Part shown: positions 34,641 through 48,500 of the stretch, piece after piece
How positions within the stretch are numbered: position 1 is the first letter of the stretch
How the letters are laid out: each line of letters begins with the position of its first letter
Assembly (NCBI GenBank): GCA_028023455.1
Contig: JAQFVV010012498.1
Coordinates: 62,001 to 126,000, forward strand
Reading direction: 5' to 3'
Length of the DNA: 64,000 nucleotides
Origin: Epiperipatus broadwayi
Taxonomy: Eukaryota; Onychophora; Udeonychophora; Euonychophora; Peripatidae
The notes under the pieces: generated by a model
Seen by the model: the letters and a program-made list of their open reading frames with translations, nothing else
What the model was told of the DNA's origin: nothing
The model's database searches: none
Translations under genes and position numbers: made by a program

Positions 34641-34788
34641 TGTTTGTCTATTTCTTTATTTCGGGTTTTATGAGAATATAGAGAGATAAATTTGAATTAG
34701 TATAAAAGTTAATATGTTTGTCTATTTCTTTATTTCGGGTTTTATGAGAATATAGAGAGATAAATTTGAATTAGTATAAAAGTTAGGT
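34641..34788. repeat. 74-bp tandem duplication
   Basis: TGTTTGTCTATTTCTTTATT at 34641 recurs at 34715 (period 74), and both units continue to GTATAAAAGTTA with no visible difference. Confidence 0.9.
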
Positions 34789-35984
34789 AATTCGATTAAG
34801 CATATATTTATGAATTTCCATACATCATATATTTCCCATGGCTGATAACTACCTAAACCTGAGCGAGCTAGCTAGTGGTAAGGTTCTCTAATTAATTCTT
34901 ATCAATACTTCATCGCTTCCAGCATAATTCTTATATGCATAATTCTTATATATATAAAGAAAATTGGTGCTTGGAGTCAGAAAGTGACATCCATAAATAT
35001 GCTGGGCAAGAAATGGCTTTAAATAAATATTGGAATTAGTATAATACGTAAATAAACTGCATCATACTATTAATGAAATTAGTTGTACTACTTCAAATAC
35101 GGTGACTGGCTCGAGTTTCATCGAAACCTAATTAATTGCCTTATAGAATTACTGTAAGGGTACAGAATTATTTTTATAAACTATTGCGATAATTATGCAT
35201 ATCTGCGTAAAGTTATATATATGCGATACAGAATAAGGCCCATTTAGTTATAATATATCTATGCCAATTCAATTAGATTTAACACCTGCATATATGTGTT
35301 ATCATACACACACATATATATAGTTGTTTAAAGCTGTTATTGTAGGTACTCTGAGATGGTATAAATGTGGAACAGGTCTAGGTGTGAGGGTAAAATAGGT
35401 GAAACAGGCAAGCAATCAAAATTCACTGTTTCAATATAAACAACAACTACTCTATATAAAATATTAAAAATATTAATTCATCATTATAGTCATATCATTT
35501 ATAAAAATATAAACATTACCCATACTCAAGAAAGTATTCAATACAAAAACAAAGTCATTATAAAATGAAGTTATAGGAAATTTATAACTGGAAATAATCA
35601 ACAAATATCAAGCAAACATATCAAATATCTCACTTGCCAATATATATAGTATTAGTCAAATCCCATATATAAAATAATTATTTATAACCATTTAATCAAT
35701 CATTATTTAAAATTATAAACATCAATTAAATAACATAGATTACATATTTCATAATCTGATGATTTAAGATTTCATTTATCTGGAACTTTCTTTGCAATGA
35801 TAAAAAAATTTATTTCTATAATATTTCATTTGAATTAACCTTTACTGCCGAAAGCCACTAAAAATGAGAAATTAGTTATTTTTAACAAAAATATTCAACT
35901 TGGCCAGTGCTTGTCGTTGTTAATCTCTCACTTATAAATAAAATATGCATTTTATGAGTTTTAAATTTTGGTTAAATTTTTCTC
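34789..35984. other. Intron, no recognised element
   Basis: AT-rich with short CA/TA repeats near 35300. Nothing recognised. Confidence 0.35.
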
Positions 35985-36000
35985 AAAAAATGGAGCCAAG

Positions 36001-36112
36001 TCAAGCGTTGGTGGTTGAGAGGTCAGCACAGCTGCCTTACACAAGCAGTTGTCCCGGGTTAGCGGGTTCGCTTCCCTGCCAATGCTATAACACATGAACA
36101 AAAAAAAAAAAA
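36001..36112 (+). mobile_element. tRNA-Val-like SINE, copy 2, with target duplication
   Basis: Same family as 8295-8391. A-box region TGGTTGAGAGGTCAGC, anticodon-arm-like GCTGCCTTACACAAGCAG, B box GGGTTCGCTTCCC and a poly-A tail. Target duplication AAAAAATGGAGCCAAG at 35985-36000 and 36107-36122 (the A-run may be shared with the tail). Confidence 0.85.
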
Positions 36113-36297
36113 TGGAGCCAAGAAAATAAAACCCTGTCATATATATTATTTTTGATGAAAACTATCTTTTTTTGTCAAACAAGTTTAATACATTTTTTTT
36201 ATTTATAAATAAATGATAAAGAAAATACGTAAGCAAACATTTGTTGACTTTAATTATATCACACGATCACCAATTCCTATGCTTACACAAGCTATTA

Positions 36298-36660
36298 AAA
36301 ACAGTGGTAAACTTTCAATACAGTATAGTTACCCAGTGCAAGCTTATAGTAATCAATAGATGCAAATAGGTTTGTGCATAAATTTCCTATTTAGTCCCTG
36401 CTTATCCAATATCATCAGACTAGTTTTTCACTTATGACTTTTATCGGGGTGGAGCATTGGATCTGAGAACACTGCACCTAAAATGCAGCGCTCTCCGATC
36501 TATGGCTCCTATTAATGAAAGCCACAAACTAAAAACTAGTCTGGGAATATTGGTCGAGTAGGCATTAGATAAAAATTTTATGCACAAATCTTCTTGCATT
36601 CAGTGATTTCTATAGCTTGCATTGGGTGGCACTACTGTATGGAAAGTTTGCTACCGTTTT
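36298..36660. mobile_element. Foldback MITE with a tRNA-like centre
   Basis: Arms of about 140 bp (36298-36440 and 36519-36660) are inverted copies with small indels: GGTAAACTTTCAATACAGTA on the left matches TACTGTATGGAAAGTTTGCTACC on the right in reverse complement. The 75-base centre is GC-richer and has its own stem (CACTGC / GCAGCG). Confidence 0.7.
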
Positions 36661-37119
36661 AGTATTTATTAACAATTCATTATTTAATTACTTTATTGCC
36701 ATTTTTAAAAAAAGTTTTTAATATAAATTTCCAAATAATTTGAATTTATTCATTAAGTTACCTATAAGAAAAATACTGAATATCTAAACATTTTTTTTAA
36801 TATATCAAAATGTTTTAAAATTTATTTTGTATTTTAATTTTGAATCATGTAATCATAGAAGTATTAAATTTAAATACATTTTAAAAACAAATACATTATA
36901 AAATTAGGACTGAATATCTAATTTCAAATGCACTTAAAAATGTTTTTTTTTTTAAAAAAACTCCTAAGAAAATACTGAATGATTAAATTCTACAATTAAA
37001 AAGTTAATTTGTAAATATAATAAATTGTAAAGCAAATAATATTGACAAAAGACTTGGAAAGCATTAACTTTAAAAATAACTAATTTAGAAAGTGTGCTCT
37101 TAATTAATAAAGCTAATAA

Positions 37120-38072
37120 TAAGTCACCTGATATAACTCCAAAAAAATCAGTTCTTTCATTACTAGAAATTATTTTGTATATTACATTGAGAAGGGGGTG
37201 ACTCCATATCTCCAAAACTTTTTACAGCAGTGCTGCAAGAAGTATTTTGTGGATTAAAATAGGAAGCTAAAGGAATGAAAGTAAATGGAGATTATTTAAG
37301 TCATTTAGATTTTGCAGATGATGTAGTTGTTTTGGCAAATAATGCTTTAGAGCTGCAGGAAATGTTGCAGGAATTATCAGATGAAAGTAGGACTAAAGAT
37401 AAATGTTAAAAAGACTAAAGTAATGTTTAATAGATTTTCTCAAAATATGAAAATAAAAATTGATTATAATGAATTAGAAAGTTAACAGCTACAAATACCT
37501 TGGTCAGATTATTAATATAGATGGAAACATAATGGATGGAATTAATCATAGAATTAAACTTGGTTGGAGTGCTTTTGGTAGAAATAACTTGATATTAAAA
37601 GGAAATATGGCTATGTGTTTGAAAAAGGAATGTTTGTAATAAATGTATTTTACCAGTTCTTATTTATGGATCTGAGACTTGGACACTTAATAGAAGAGCA
37701 AAACAGAGACTTCAGACTATTCAAAGAAATATGGAGAGATGCATGTTAGGAGTAACAAGAAGAGATCGAAAACGCAATATATGGGTAAGAGAACAAACAG
37801 GTATTACTTGAAAAAATTAAAAGACTGAAATGGAGTTGGGCTGGACATATTGCTAGAAGAGATGATAATAGATGGACAATTGGAAATCTTAAACTGGATT
37901 CCAAGAGATTGTAAAAGACCCAGAAAGAGACCACATTTGAGATGGATGAATGAAATAAGAAAGTGTGCAGAGGTGATGTGGAGAAGAGAAGCTAAAGATC
38001 GGAGAAGATGGATTGAACTTGGAGAGACCTTCATCCTGCAGTGGATTAATAATGCTTGATGATGATGATGCC
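37120..38072 (+). mobile_element. 5'-truncated LINE with reverse transcriptase catalytic box
   Basis: Same LINE family as 25711-26229 but longer. RT relics in order: GDSISPKLFTAVLQEVF (usual R-Q-G-D-P-x-S-P-x-L-F), SHLDFADDVVVLA with the catalytic Asp pair (FADD, 37311-37322), then YLGQ-type text after frameshifts, SYLWI-like and TWTLNRRAKQRLQ, CMLGVTRRDRK, WSWAGHIARRDDNRW, and LGETFILQWINNA. It ends GATGATGATGATG. Stops and frameshifts show it is dead. Confidence 0.85.
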
Positions 38073-41000
38073 TATCAATTAAAGTCTTAGGTTAGTGATT
38101 AATGTCAATAACTATAATTTGAGTCAAATTTGAGTGAGTGTGATTTTTGTCATACGGCCGGCCTATAAAATCCAGATAGCAATCTTATAATAAAATATAT
38201 TGTTATTCTTGGCTGAAAAGTAAAGGACTTGAGATAATCTAGATTGGTCAGATGATTATCAAAGTTCTAATTGTAAAAAAGCATGATGATAATCTGAGAT
38301 AGTTTACATCAGCAATACAGAACAAGATTCTGATTTACCTTGTTACTGTTGAATGCTTCATTTAAATTGTAATTTTTACTCTACTCATACATCTAACGCA
38401 CTACGCCAGGCAATAACACTGGTAGATTATTGTGACTGAAGTCCTTGTCCTGGCTTATAAGAAGCTCAATGCTCTAAATAATATATTATACAGTGAATAT
38501 ACAAAATTAACAAAGCGTATGCCACACTTGAATGAGAAGCTATAAAGATACACAGAAATTATTACACGCTAAGCGCTTTCAAATTTTTTCTATGCTAAAG
38601 TAAAATATAAATTATATTTTTGGGATCATGTCAGCCACTTTATGGCATTATTTATAAGCAAAAGCATGTAAATATGCCATTTAACCGCAGTAGCCAGCAC
38701 TGATGGCATTACTTCTATGCTATAAAACACATAAAAGATGCCGTTTATCGGCGGCCGGTCTGCTTTAGTGTTATGCACTTTATCCCAATGCTCACACTTC
38801 AACCTTCATTACAGTATCCTATGAGGGTATCTGGCTTTCAGCCTGCCACAACTCTTCAAAATATGCATATCAAAAGAATTAGCATACAAGTATTTGACCT
38901 ACTATTAGTCTCCTAACAATTGTCAACCCGTTGCCATGCTTCTCTACTCAATGTGGAACCTTCAAAAAATTCGGAAAGGGTACGTCCAAGCAAGATTTTG
39001 AAAAGCTAACACAAAAAGTCATGTTTGCATGAGAACATGTCCGTGACAAATAGCATGGTTGACAGGTCAAAATCGGGGCAACTGCCATCCACAGAAGCCA
39101 GTGTGCATGGGGAATTGATGAATTCTACTGCAATAGAATCTTTGCAATAAGGTATGTCAATTGATAAAGTTTTAATGCTTGCAGATGTGAAAATGCATAC
39201 CATCTGCCCTACAATGCAGGACTAAGATGAAATTTTTGGCCACTTGTAATTAAAGCTTTTTAAATTTTTGGTAGCATAAAATTGTTCTTGACTAAATTAC
39301 ATAAGTTGATTAAGGAAATCAATGAATTACATTAAGCCTATGGAAAAAAAATGTATGACTGTGAAAATTCTTGTAATTCTATCCAAAGACCAAAAGAAAT
39401 TGCCCAAAGAATACATTTATTAATGTTTAAAAAAAAAATAAACGATTTGAGTTGGAAATTATTAATTGTTCTTAATAGGTGTGACATTAATATCCATACA
39501 CATATTCTTTCAAAGATAGCTATTGTAATAAATCACTTTCAAAGATAGATATTGTAATAAATCAATTAATCGATAATTATTTTTCCTTTTCAAAAATGAC
39601 TAGAAAAAGTAAAAGATGGTTCAGTAATTAAAGCATTATTAGGATTTTTTGCCACCACGATGTAGTTGTAAAGTTTTCGGGGAGGGGGGGGATGGTTTTG
39701 CTACACAGAGAATTCTACTATAATAGAATATTTGCAATAACGTATGTTTATGTAAAATTGTTCCAGTAAATGTTATTAAGGAAATAAATGAATTATGTTA
39801 ATCCATATGATTATTATTCTTTCACAAAGAATGGGGTGGGCCCAATAACATTATGTATTTGTGCATAGCAACAATGCCATCAAGCAGCTGACATGATCTA
39901 TTAGAACAGTACCTATTTTTGTATAGTAAGACATATACTCTGCTTATGGATATTCAACATCTAACAAAATCTTTAAATTACATATTTAAAAAAAAAATGA
40001 AATGTAGATTTATTTAAATTAATACCTTTTCTGTTTTGATTTCACACAATGAAAGAGGTTATCCCATATGAAAATTTACTAAATCTGAAAATGATTTATT
40101 AAATAGGATTTAAAAGCATTTTCTAATTTTGACTCCAACAAAATGTATTTATTAAGGCTAAAACCTTAAGAATATGCGCCTGAAAAAATGACAGTAGGGA
40201 CATCTACAAATCTTTAACACAAGATTTATTTAAAAGACTTAATTCTTTGATAATTTTTTTTTCAAATAACATTATTAGGATTTCATTAGATTATCCTTCT
40301 TTTGATCTCTTTTATATTTTAATCTTTATCTTGAAAAAAAAAAAAAAGAAGCTGATTAATAAATTATTTAGCTTCAATAATTATTATACATTACTTCTAT
40401 GAATTATTTACTGCGAATATATTCAGTTCATTAGGATATAGATTAAATGTATGTGTAGTTTCTAATTAAATTATACAAATTTAATTTGCAATATACAAAT
40501 TGCATCACATCCACCAATATGTAATTAAAATCAATGCACCATGCCTTAATGCAAAGGTGTAAAAGTGTAATATTTGATTGCATAAAAATTAAAAAAAATT
40601 TGGTTTAATTTAATATCATTAAAAATTTACATTATGCAACAAAAAAAAAAATAATAAAATTTTTTTTTTATTACTTTTAAGTATTTATAGAATATTTCTA
40701 AGGTGAACAGTGTGATTCCTAATTGCAGCTTTGATCCCTGGGTTTTTTCTATAAATCCCATACATTTAAAGTTACCCCCCCCCCTCCTTTTTTTCTTTCT
40801 CTTCTTCAATTGTGTTTGAAATAAAAAAAATATTTAATCATTTTCCAGTTATATACAAAAAATTAATTAAATCGTTATTTATTTTGAATATTATTTTGAA
40901 ACTTTCCTTCTCACAACTGAAATAATATTAAGAACAAATAAAATGCTAAAAACAAAAACAACACTCTGCAGTAAAAATTCCATATGTACAAACATGGCAT

Positions 41001-43600
41001 TTATTAATTCAAATACTTATTACATATAAAATAAAAATTCATATAACATTACAACATTAACCAAAAAACAAAATTTTATTAAAATTCTTCCACAATCATG
41101 GTATCATCTATTAATAAATTGACACTTTCAAGAATTGTGTAATATTCTATCATTACTGAGATTATATTTAGAAAGAAGCAGATAAAATTGAACAAATTCA
41201 CTGGCTCACTTTTAAAAAAGCATGAATATTTATTATAAGCATTACTGAATTATTGTATTAAGAACATAAATATTTAAAACAAATTATAGCAAATTCCATA
41301 TTGTATACTGAAATGAAAATATCTACATGATAATAATTATGTAATACAAATATAAACCTGCTAGTGTTTAATATGCATTTAAAAAATATAATGAAATACT
41401 AAGAAAAATATTAAAAATTATTGTAAAAGGTTTAATATTACTGTACCATGTCAAAATTTAAATACCGTTAAAAATGAAAACAATAAAAAAAGGGTATTTG
41501 TTATCGCTTCCTAGCACCTATGTAAATGCAGAAAAGTGATTTTTTTTTATTATTTCAAAATAATTTGGTAAATCTTAAAATAAGTAAATTTTTATTTGGG
41601 AGGATATTATTTTTAAAAATGCAAAAAAAAAAAAAATGAAATTAAGAGAATATGTAAGCAATTCACCATATTAAAGTTGCAGAATGGAAAGATGTAGGTA
41701 GAAATCGAAAGAAGAAGAGAATAATTCATCAACATTTGCCAAGGTGAATTCAAAGTTGTTGATAAGATAATTAATTGTTAGAGCACATATAATTGTAAAT
41801 ATTATTATAATTGATGCTATATCTCAAGCAGCAATCTCTTTTTGGGTTGCTATCTTCTTTCAGCTATGTAGAGCTGTACAATGAATATTAAAAAAGAATA
41901 TCTAGCTAAATCTCTGAATATCTAAGGAAGAAAAGGCTATTCACTGCTTACTAAATCATGAGTTTTAAAAAATGGCCTGTCTAGAATATATTACTTGCTA
42001 CAAGATATTGGATATCAAATAAATCATCAAATACAAAAAAAAATGTTTAAAAAAACCAATAATAAAAGAAAATCCAATATACAAAACTATTAAAAAGTAT
42101 ATCATGATATCACAGTCCATTGACTCACTCTACTATTATTGAAAAAATATTTAATAAAAAACAAATTATAAATTAGTAAAAAAAAAAAATTATTATACTG
42201 TCACTTAAATATTATATTTTTTCATTTTTATCACCAATTTTTATTACATCTATGCAAAATGTGTAAATATAGATATAATTTTAATAATATTGAGAATATA
42301 TATTTAAAAATGCTGTGTTTTTTTCTCTTCTATTTAAAAACTTTATTTACTTATTTCAAAAATTGCTATCAGTTGAAACGGGGACTGAAATAGATTATTT
42401 TTCTTTATAAATATGAACTCATGATTTTTGCATTTTAAATTTAATTGATATTTAAATATTGTTGGCATTAATATTTAAAGACTCATCTTTACAATTCTGA
42501 AATTATTTGAGCTCTAATGAGTCAGTGCTAATTCACAGCACGACTTCCTCACAGATATACATGTAAGCATAAATTATATATACATATATGGGATTTGAAC
42601 TCAAACTTTCAAGCTCCCTTCACCTATTCATTCTATCCCATAACACCAATACACATGACTGACCACACACATGTGAAAAAAGGTAAATGATCCCCAATAT
42701 ACTATTTTGTGCTGAACCAACACTCATCAGTTGATATTTAAAAATGAAATTAACCAATAATAGAAGTTTTTTTTTTTTTTTATAAATGCAATTTAAAATG
42801 GTTGAACTATCAATGGGAGAAAAAAGGGCATAAGTATAATTAATTTAAATTTAAAAATGAATTAAACTTTTTTTTTTTTAAAAAAAAAAATCCCTTTATT
42901 GAAAATAGATATGGGAATTACATAAATCAACTTCAAAAACAAGCAACTTTATGTTTACTAAATAAAAAGATAAAAAAAACAAAAACATTAAATTTCAATG
43001 TTTGGCTAGACTGCTTCTTTTAATGAAAGACTGATGATATAAGAGACAAAAGTTAATGGAATCCAACATTTTCTACAGTTAACAAAATAATTTAATTTGT
43101 AAATTTGCAACAGAATTTAACTTCTATCAATAAAATACATATCTTTTTTTTCCTCACCAATTATTAAACAGTGCACCCTGAAATTTCAATATTTCCAAAT
43201 CATAGCCTCTCTTCACATAATTCAATCAAACTTTATTTCATTAATCAATTTTTATAAGCATAAAGAATTGTGCTTAGAAAAAAAAAGAATAGAAATATTG
43301 AAATTAATGGTAATAAATGAAATATCATAGAAAGTTGGTCAGTTTAATACCATCAATTTTTGACTTTTGTATTTTTTTTTTTTTTGTTGAGATTAGTCAC
43401 TAGTGATCTAAATTGCCAAAAATGAACATAATATTATTAATAAAAGAGTCTTTATAGCCATGAATAAGATTTAGAAAAGTGGTAATTAGTATACTCTTGA
43501 TGAATTAATAATTATAATCAATAAAAGGAACCTTACAATAGCCTTATTCTAATCAGAGAGCAAGATTGGATACAGCAATTAAAACAAAGCCATCTATATA
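38073..43600. other. Intron, mostly unrecognised
   Basis: AT-rich. A diverged direct repeat is visible between about 39100-39330 and 39700-39800 (shared GAATTCTACT-AATAGAAT and TTTGCAATAA-GTATGT). Segments at 38130-38230 and 38590-38770 are GC-richer (ACGGCCGGCC, GGCGGCCGG). A tRNA-like minus-strand B box (GAGTTCAAATCC) lies at about 42590. Nothing coding recognised. Confidence 0.35.
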
Positions 43601-43620
43601 TATGTAATTTATTATTATAA

Positions 43621-43697
43621 TTAAGTAATAATTTACTAAGGCTGTAACCTTAGAAATAAGCGTCCTAAGGTTACAGCCTTAGTAAATTATTACTTAA
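43621..43697. repeat. Perfect hairpin with 33-bp arms
   Basis: Arms 43621-43653 and 43665-43697 are exact reverse complements, with an 11-base loop (AAATAAGCGTC). The lower stem continues with bulges through TTATTATTATAA / TATAATAATG. The upper stem (GGCTGTAACCTTAG) is GC-richer than its surroundings. Architecture resembles the two hairpins at 9407-9664. Confidence 0.9.
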
Positions 43698-44589
43698 TAT
43701 AATAATGGGCGTTTAATAAAATTTATAATTATTATAATTAAATAATTTAAAATAAATTTTTACAGAATTAATTAATTTCTGATTATAACAAAAATATTTT
43801 ATATGAAAAATCTAGGCAAATAGCAAATGGAGTACCATATAGATTCATACAAGTCATATAATAAACCAGACACTATTGTTAAACTAATAATTACACAAAA
43901 GAATTACTCAAATCTTTTTTTTAAGTGTTGAATTAAAGGATAATAACCAACACAGTGAATTTTAAATCAACCAAGATATTATCCTATATAGGCAGATATA
44001 ATTTCTATTTATTTTTACAAATAACTCAATTTAATAAATAAAATATGATTATTATTAAATTGGGAAACAATTTTTTTTAAAAAGTATCAGCCATAGTAAC
44101 TTGTGTCAAGGTTAATTACATTCAGATGAAAAAATAAATCCATTTTTCATCTGCATCTAAGTTCTTAGTTATCAGTCCATGGATAAGCAGCCCCCCCCTC
44201 CCCAGATTCTTTTAATTTTGAATTTAACAAGTTAAGGTGTAAAAACAATTAATAGCTAAAATTCAAATTTTAATAAGAATATTCACTAGTAAAAAATTCC
44301 AAAATCAAACACACACAAAAAAAAATTGTTGATAGAAGGATAAGGCATTTTGATTTATCGGTATTTTATTGTTGTCTCAAAATAAGCAAAACAATAGTTT
44401 TTTAGAAGTATTTCTGTCATGGAATGGTATGTTATCTGAAAAAATGTAAAATTATGAACAACCTTTGTAAACTTTGCATGTAAGCAATAGGATAGAAATA
44501 AAAAACCGAAGAAAACATGAAATTAATGAAATATTTCATTGCATGCTATATAGTTCTGTCAAATATGATTCACTATCTTGTTTAGAAAC

Positions 44590-45560
44590 CAAGTCATTCC
44601 ATTACTGTATTATAGATCAATAAAAAGTTTCTTCTTCTCATGAAGTCATTTAGGCAGTAACACATTTTAAAATTCTTTTCTTCATACATTGTTTTGTTTC
44701 AGTAGAAAATTTACTGGTAAATGCTGCCTTTTTTGTACAAATTATTCTTTTCTTCAATTCGTTATAGAATAAGCCATTTTCAAAATCTATTAATATTTTA
44801 AAAGAATTTGGAAGTCATAATTTAAATTTCTGAAGGTTAGGAAAAAGAATTGTTAATACTAGTTTTCTTAATAGTTTTTATTTTTCTAGTTTTATAAAAA
44901 TACATATCTTACATTTCAATAATCAATTCTTGTACTGAATCTATTAAGAATATTATAATTATTCTTGAAATACATATTTCCTGTTAATCAAAGTATAATA
45001 TAATTATAATGTACATTTATTTAGATGATTCCATAACCATTTCCATTTAAAAAATTCATAATATACAATTTTTCTTCTTCTGCAAACTCCACAAGACACT
45101 GTCTTCTCTTATTTCTATTACCATAATCAAACTCAACCGGAACACCTTTCAATAGTTTAATGGTTAATGCATTATGGTCTCCCATGACAATTTTAAAATG
45201 TTGTTTAGTCAATTAAAAGCATTTTGTACATTCATATAAAAATCTTCTAGTCAATGGGGCATAAACTTTAATTATCTGCATTTGGTATCTTCCATTAATT
45301 TGAATAATTAATCTCGCTATTCTGTCTGATATAACATCAATGTCCACATTGTTGTTCTACTTTTTATTTATAATAAGTTCCATTCAACTTCAAATATTTA
45401 TGCCTTTGTAATAAATTACACTTTCACTTTTCAAATCAATTGTTTCTAGACCCATTTTCTAATTTCACAAAGATCAATAATGTTCCATTTAATATTAGAT
45501 GATTCTTCCAACTTGCTTCACTTGAAAGTAATATACAGTTGTAGGTATCTAAATAAAAGA
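44590..45560 (-). pseudogene. LINE endonuclease relic
   Basis: On the minus strand DVISDRIARLIIQINGRYQ and IIKVYAPLTRR precede KIVMGDHNALT, then YGNRNKRRQ and LVEFAEEEKLYIMNF. This is the AP-endonuclease domain of non-LTR retrotransposons (usual I-x-V-Y-A-P-T, M-G-D-F-N-A-K, G-x-R-N-x-R-G-x-x-L). The catalytic D of G-D-F/H-N is present. Further decayed text, FSTETKQCMKKR, continues to about 44590 and matches the spacer between endonuclease and RT. It would nick target DNA. No RT follows here. Confidence 0.75.
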
Positions 45561-45599
45561 TTATCATTAAATAGCAACCTGGGGTCTTAGCAACTTCTG

Positions 45600-48500
45600 C
45601 TTTCAGATGTCAAGTACTGTCTTGCAGCCTCATGAAAATAAGCATCATAATTTATATTTATCTGTGATCATTATAAATATTTATATATAAAAAAGAAAAA
45701 AGATAATTCTCACACACATTTATTCTGCCTGCTAAGAAATATCAGACATATGAAAAGAAAAACCATTATACTCATCATGTTGACTAATACATATTGATGA
45801 ACAGTATATTGATGTTCGCAAAACAAATTAAACATTTAAAATATATGTCACATAAAAATGTATAATATTTTTTTTTAAAAAAGTAATAAATAAACACAGT
45901 TTATCTGTACTTAAATATAAAAATTTAAAATTAAAAAATAAAACACAATAATAAAAGAAATACAAAAAATTACATTGCTATAATATATATATTTTTCATA
46001 TTGGCTTTTTTTTTTTTTTTAGCCATATAATATAGAATGTATTTTTGAAAAAAAAATTCCAGTTAATTCTCTTCAAAACAAACATTTTGTAAAATAGCTC
46101 ACTGGAAAAAAAATATAGGCCATTAAGGATATCTTCGAACTACTGCAGTGCCACTCTGATCTAGTATTTAGTAAATGAATTTAATTCAAAAAGTGCTTTT
46201 ACTAGCATTTAAACGTGATACAGACTCAGCAATGCAAAGATAAATAAACGCTTGAATTTTGTCATTGTTTATAAAGATTAAAAAACTTATAAAATAGGAT
46301 AAATATTAAGGAAAGCAATGCTTCTCTTGCTTCCACGAATAACACGACATTGCTTTTATATTTTATACTATTAAAATTTTCATATTGCAGATTTGAGAAA
46401 TTGTATCTTTTATTCAGCAAATTAATTTTTGATCACTAGATGTCTCTTTTGATAGAATTGAATATGAATACTTTAAGTACGATTTCTCCTATGAAATTGA
46501 AAAAAAAAAATCCATACACATTTTTTACTCAAGTATTTATAACTGCGATATACATTGCGGACGTTAGCTCTAATAATGAACATTTCTTTTTTTCTGGGAG
46601 CCAAAAGCATTATAATTGCATATGGTTCAGAATTATCGCTTTTATTCAGTAATAATAAAAATGTATTTTAAATACTGCAGTTATATCACTTTTTTTTTTT
46701 TAAAAAAAAAAAATCATATATCATTTAAATCATGTTATATTCAAGTGAAATCAATGTCTCTAGCAACATGTGCATATAAGATATAAAAAAATTAATAAAC
46801 ATTTTTCAACGCACAATATATATATAATTGGTAATAATGTGTGCACGTGAGTTTTCACATACTTCTCTTTTTCATATTATATATAATTTTAAAAATTCTA
46901 AACGGTTCTTAAAATCCATATATATATAATGATTTCTTTAAACTAAATTCTCATGTTTTCAAATTTCCTAAAATTAAATTCTCCTGTTTTTAAAATAGTC
47001 AGTTTAAAATTGCATTCCCAACAGCTAGAAGTCGTAATGCTTCCCTAAACACATTAGCATGTTTTTTTTTAATTAAGAAAACAACTGAAATCACTTCTAA
47101 TAAAGGGGTTTTAAACAAAAAAATACTAAATATTATTCAGTTTCTAAAATAAGTCCATCTTCTTTCTAAGATAAAGGGAAAGCGGGGGAGGGGGTGAAGA
47201 CAGGATTTAGTATACATTCTAAAGAACAGCAATGGGAGAGTTCATAATACAATACGAAAGGGGGAGCAGACCTAAATCTTTAATTGAAATTAAAATTCTA
47301 TAAACAATTTTTCTATTTACTATTGAATAGTCCTATCTTAATTCAGTTGGGCTTTCCTTTGCTGAAACAGCTGAACGGAAATTCATTATTTACAAAGTTG
47401 ACTATAATCTAACACACACATTCCAACGAAGATAAATTATATTATGGAATTTAGTCTGTTTTTTTTTTTTTTCGTTACCTTTTGAAAGAAGCGATCTGGT
47501 GTAAAATGACTGACTGACCATTATAGTTCCTGATTTCATCTTGCTCCCACCATAAAATAGAAGTTTAACATTATAACTTATCCTAAATTTGTTCTTTGGC
47601 ACGGTCACATAGGACAACTTTGAATCAGAGAGAAAGGGTGAGTTGACTCCACTTAGAGCTCCCTCTACAGCAACATCTGATCAAAATGAGATATTCCTAG
47701 GCTTTGCTCTAGCAAAAATTATGATTATCTATTACACTTTCTTTTTAAAAATTCATTTCTTCTTATCAAAATATAAACAATTTTTTATTTATAGAATATT
47801 GGAAAATAAGATATATATTCGCAAATATTCTATTATAGGAAAGACAAAAAAAGTAAAAACAGATAATTAGCGAAGCTCAATCGCTTTGAGATGTAACACA
47901 AATGAAATGTGTTTTGTGCATGTTCTACTACAGTAAAGATTTTCCAATAAATATAAGGATTTATTTATTTAATCAATGTAATTTCTTCCATTCAATTACA
48001 TAAGCATCAACTGAGATTCGAATCAGGAGAGATTAACTTGTGTTTTCATTGTTATACAATTCTACTACTAATTCAGAAATTCTTCACCATCAGGTTGTGA
48101 AGTTCAATTTCTAAATAGATAACCATAACGATTATGCATCAACAATATCTACAAAGAACATATCCATCTGGCTTTACTGTCTGAAATAATAAAAAAAAAT
48201 TTAAAACTTTGCAAGAAGCCCATGTTTATTTCAGAATTTTTCTATTGACAGAAAACCTTCCTAATTTGAATTAGTTACTTTTTGCACAGAACAGATTTTA
48301 GTATGCCAATAATATTTCTTACAGTAATGTTTAATTAGACATTCAAAAACTTAATGAGACCAATTTATTCCAAACTTTTTCTGAAGAAATTTATTGCATT
48401 ATATACCACTCCAAGAAAAAGTATAAAACATTAATAAAAACTTAAATATGTATATGGTATATTGGAATCAAATAATTATTACAATAACCCTAACACATTT

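Noticed and set aside
43660-43672. rRNA-like GTCCTAAGGT motif
   Set aside because: Resembles a conserved large-subunit rRNA string, but only about ten bases match and the flanks do not.
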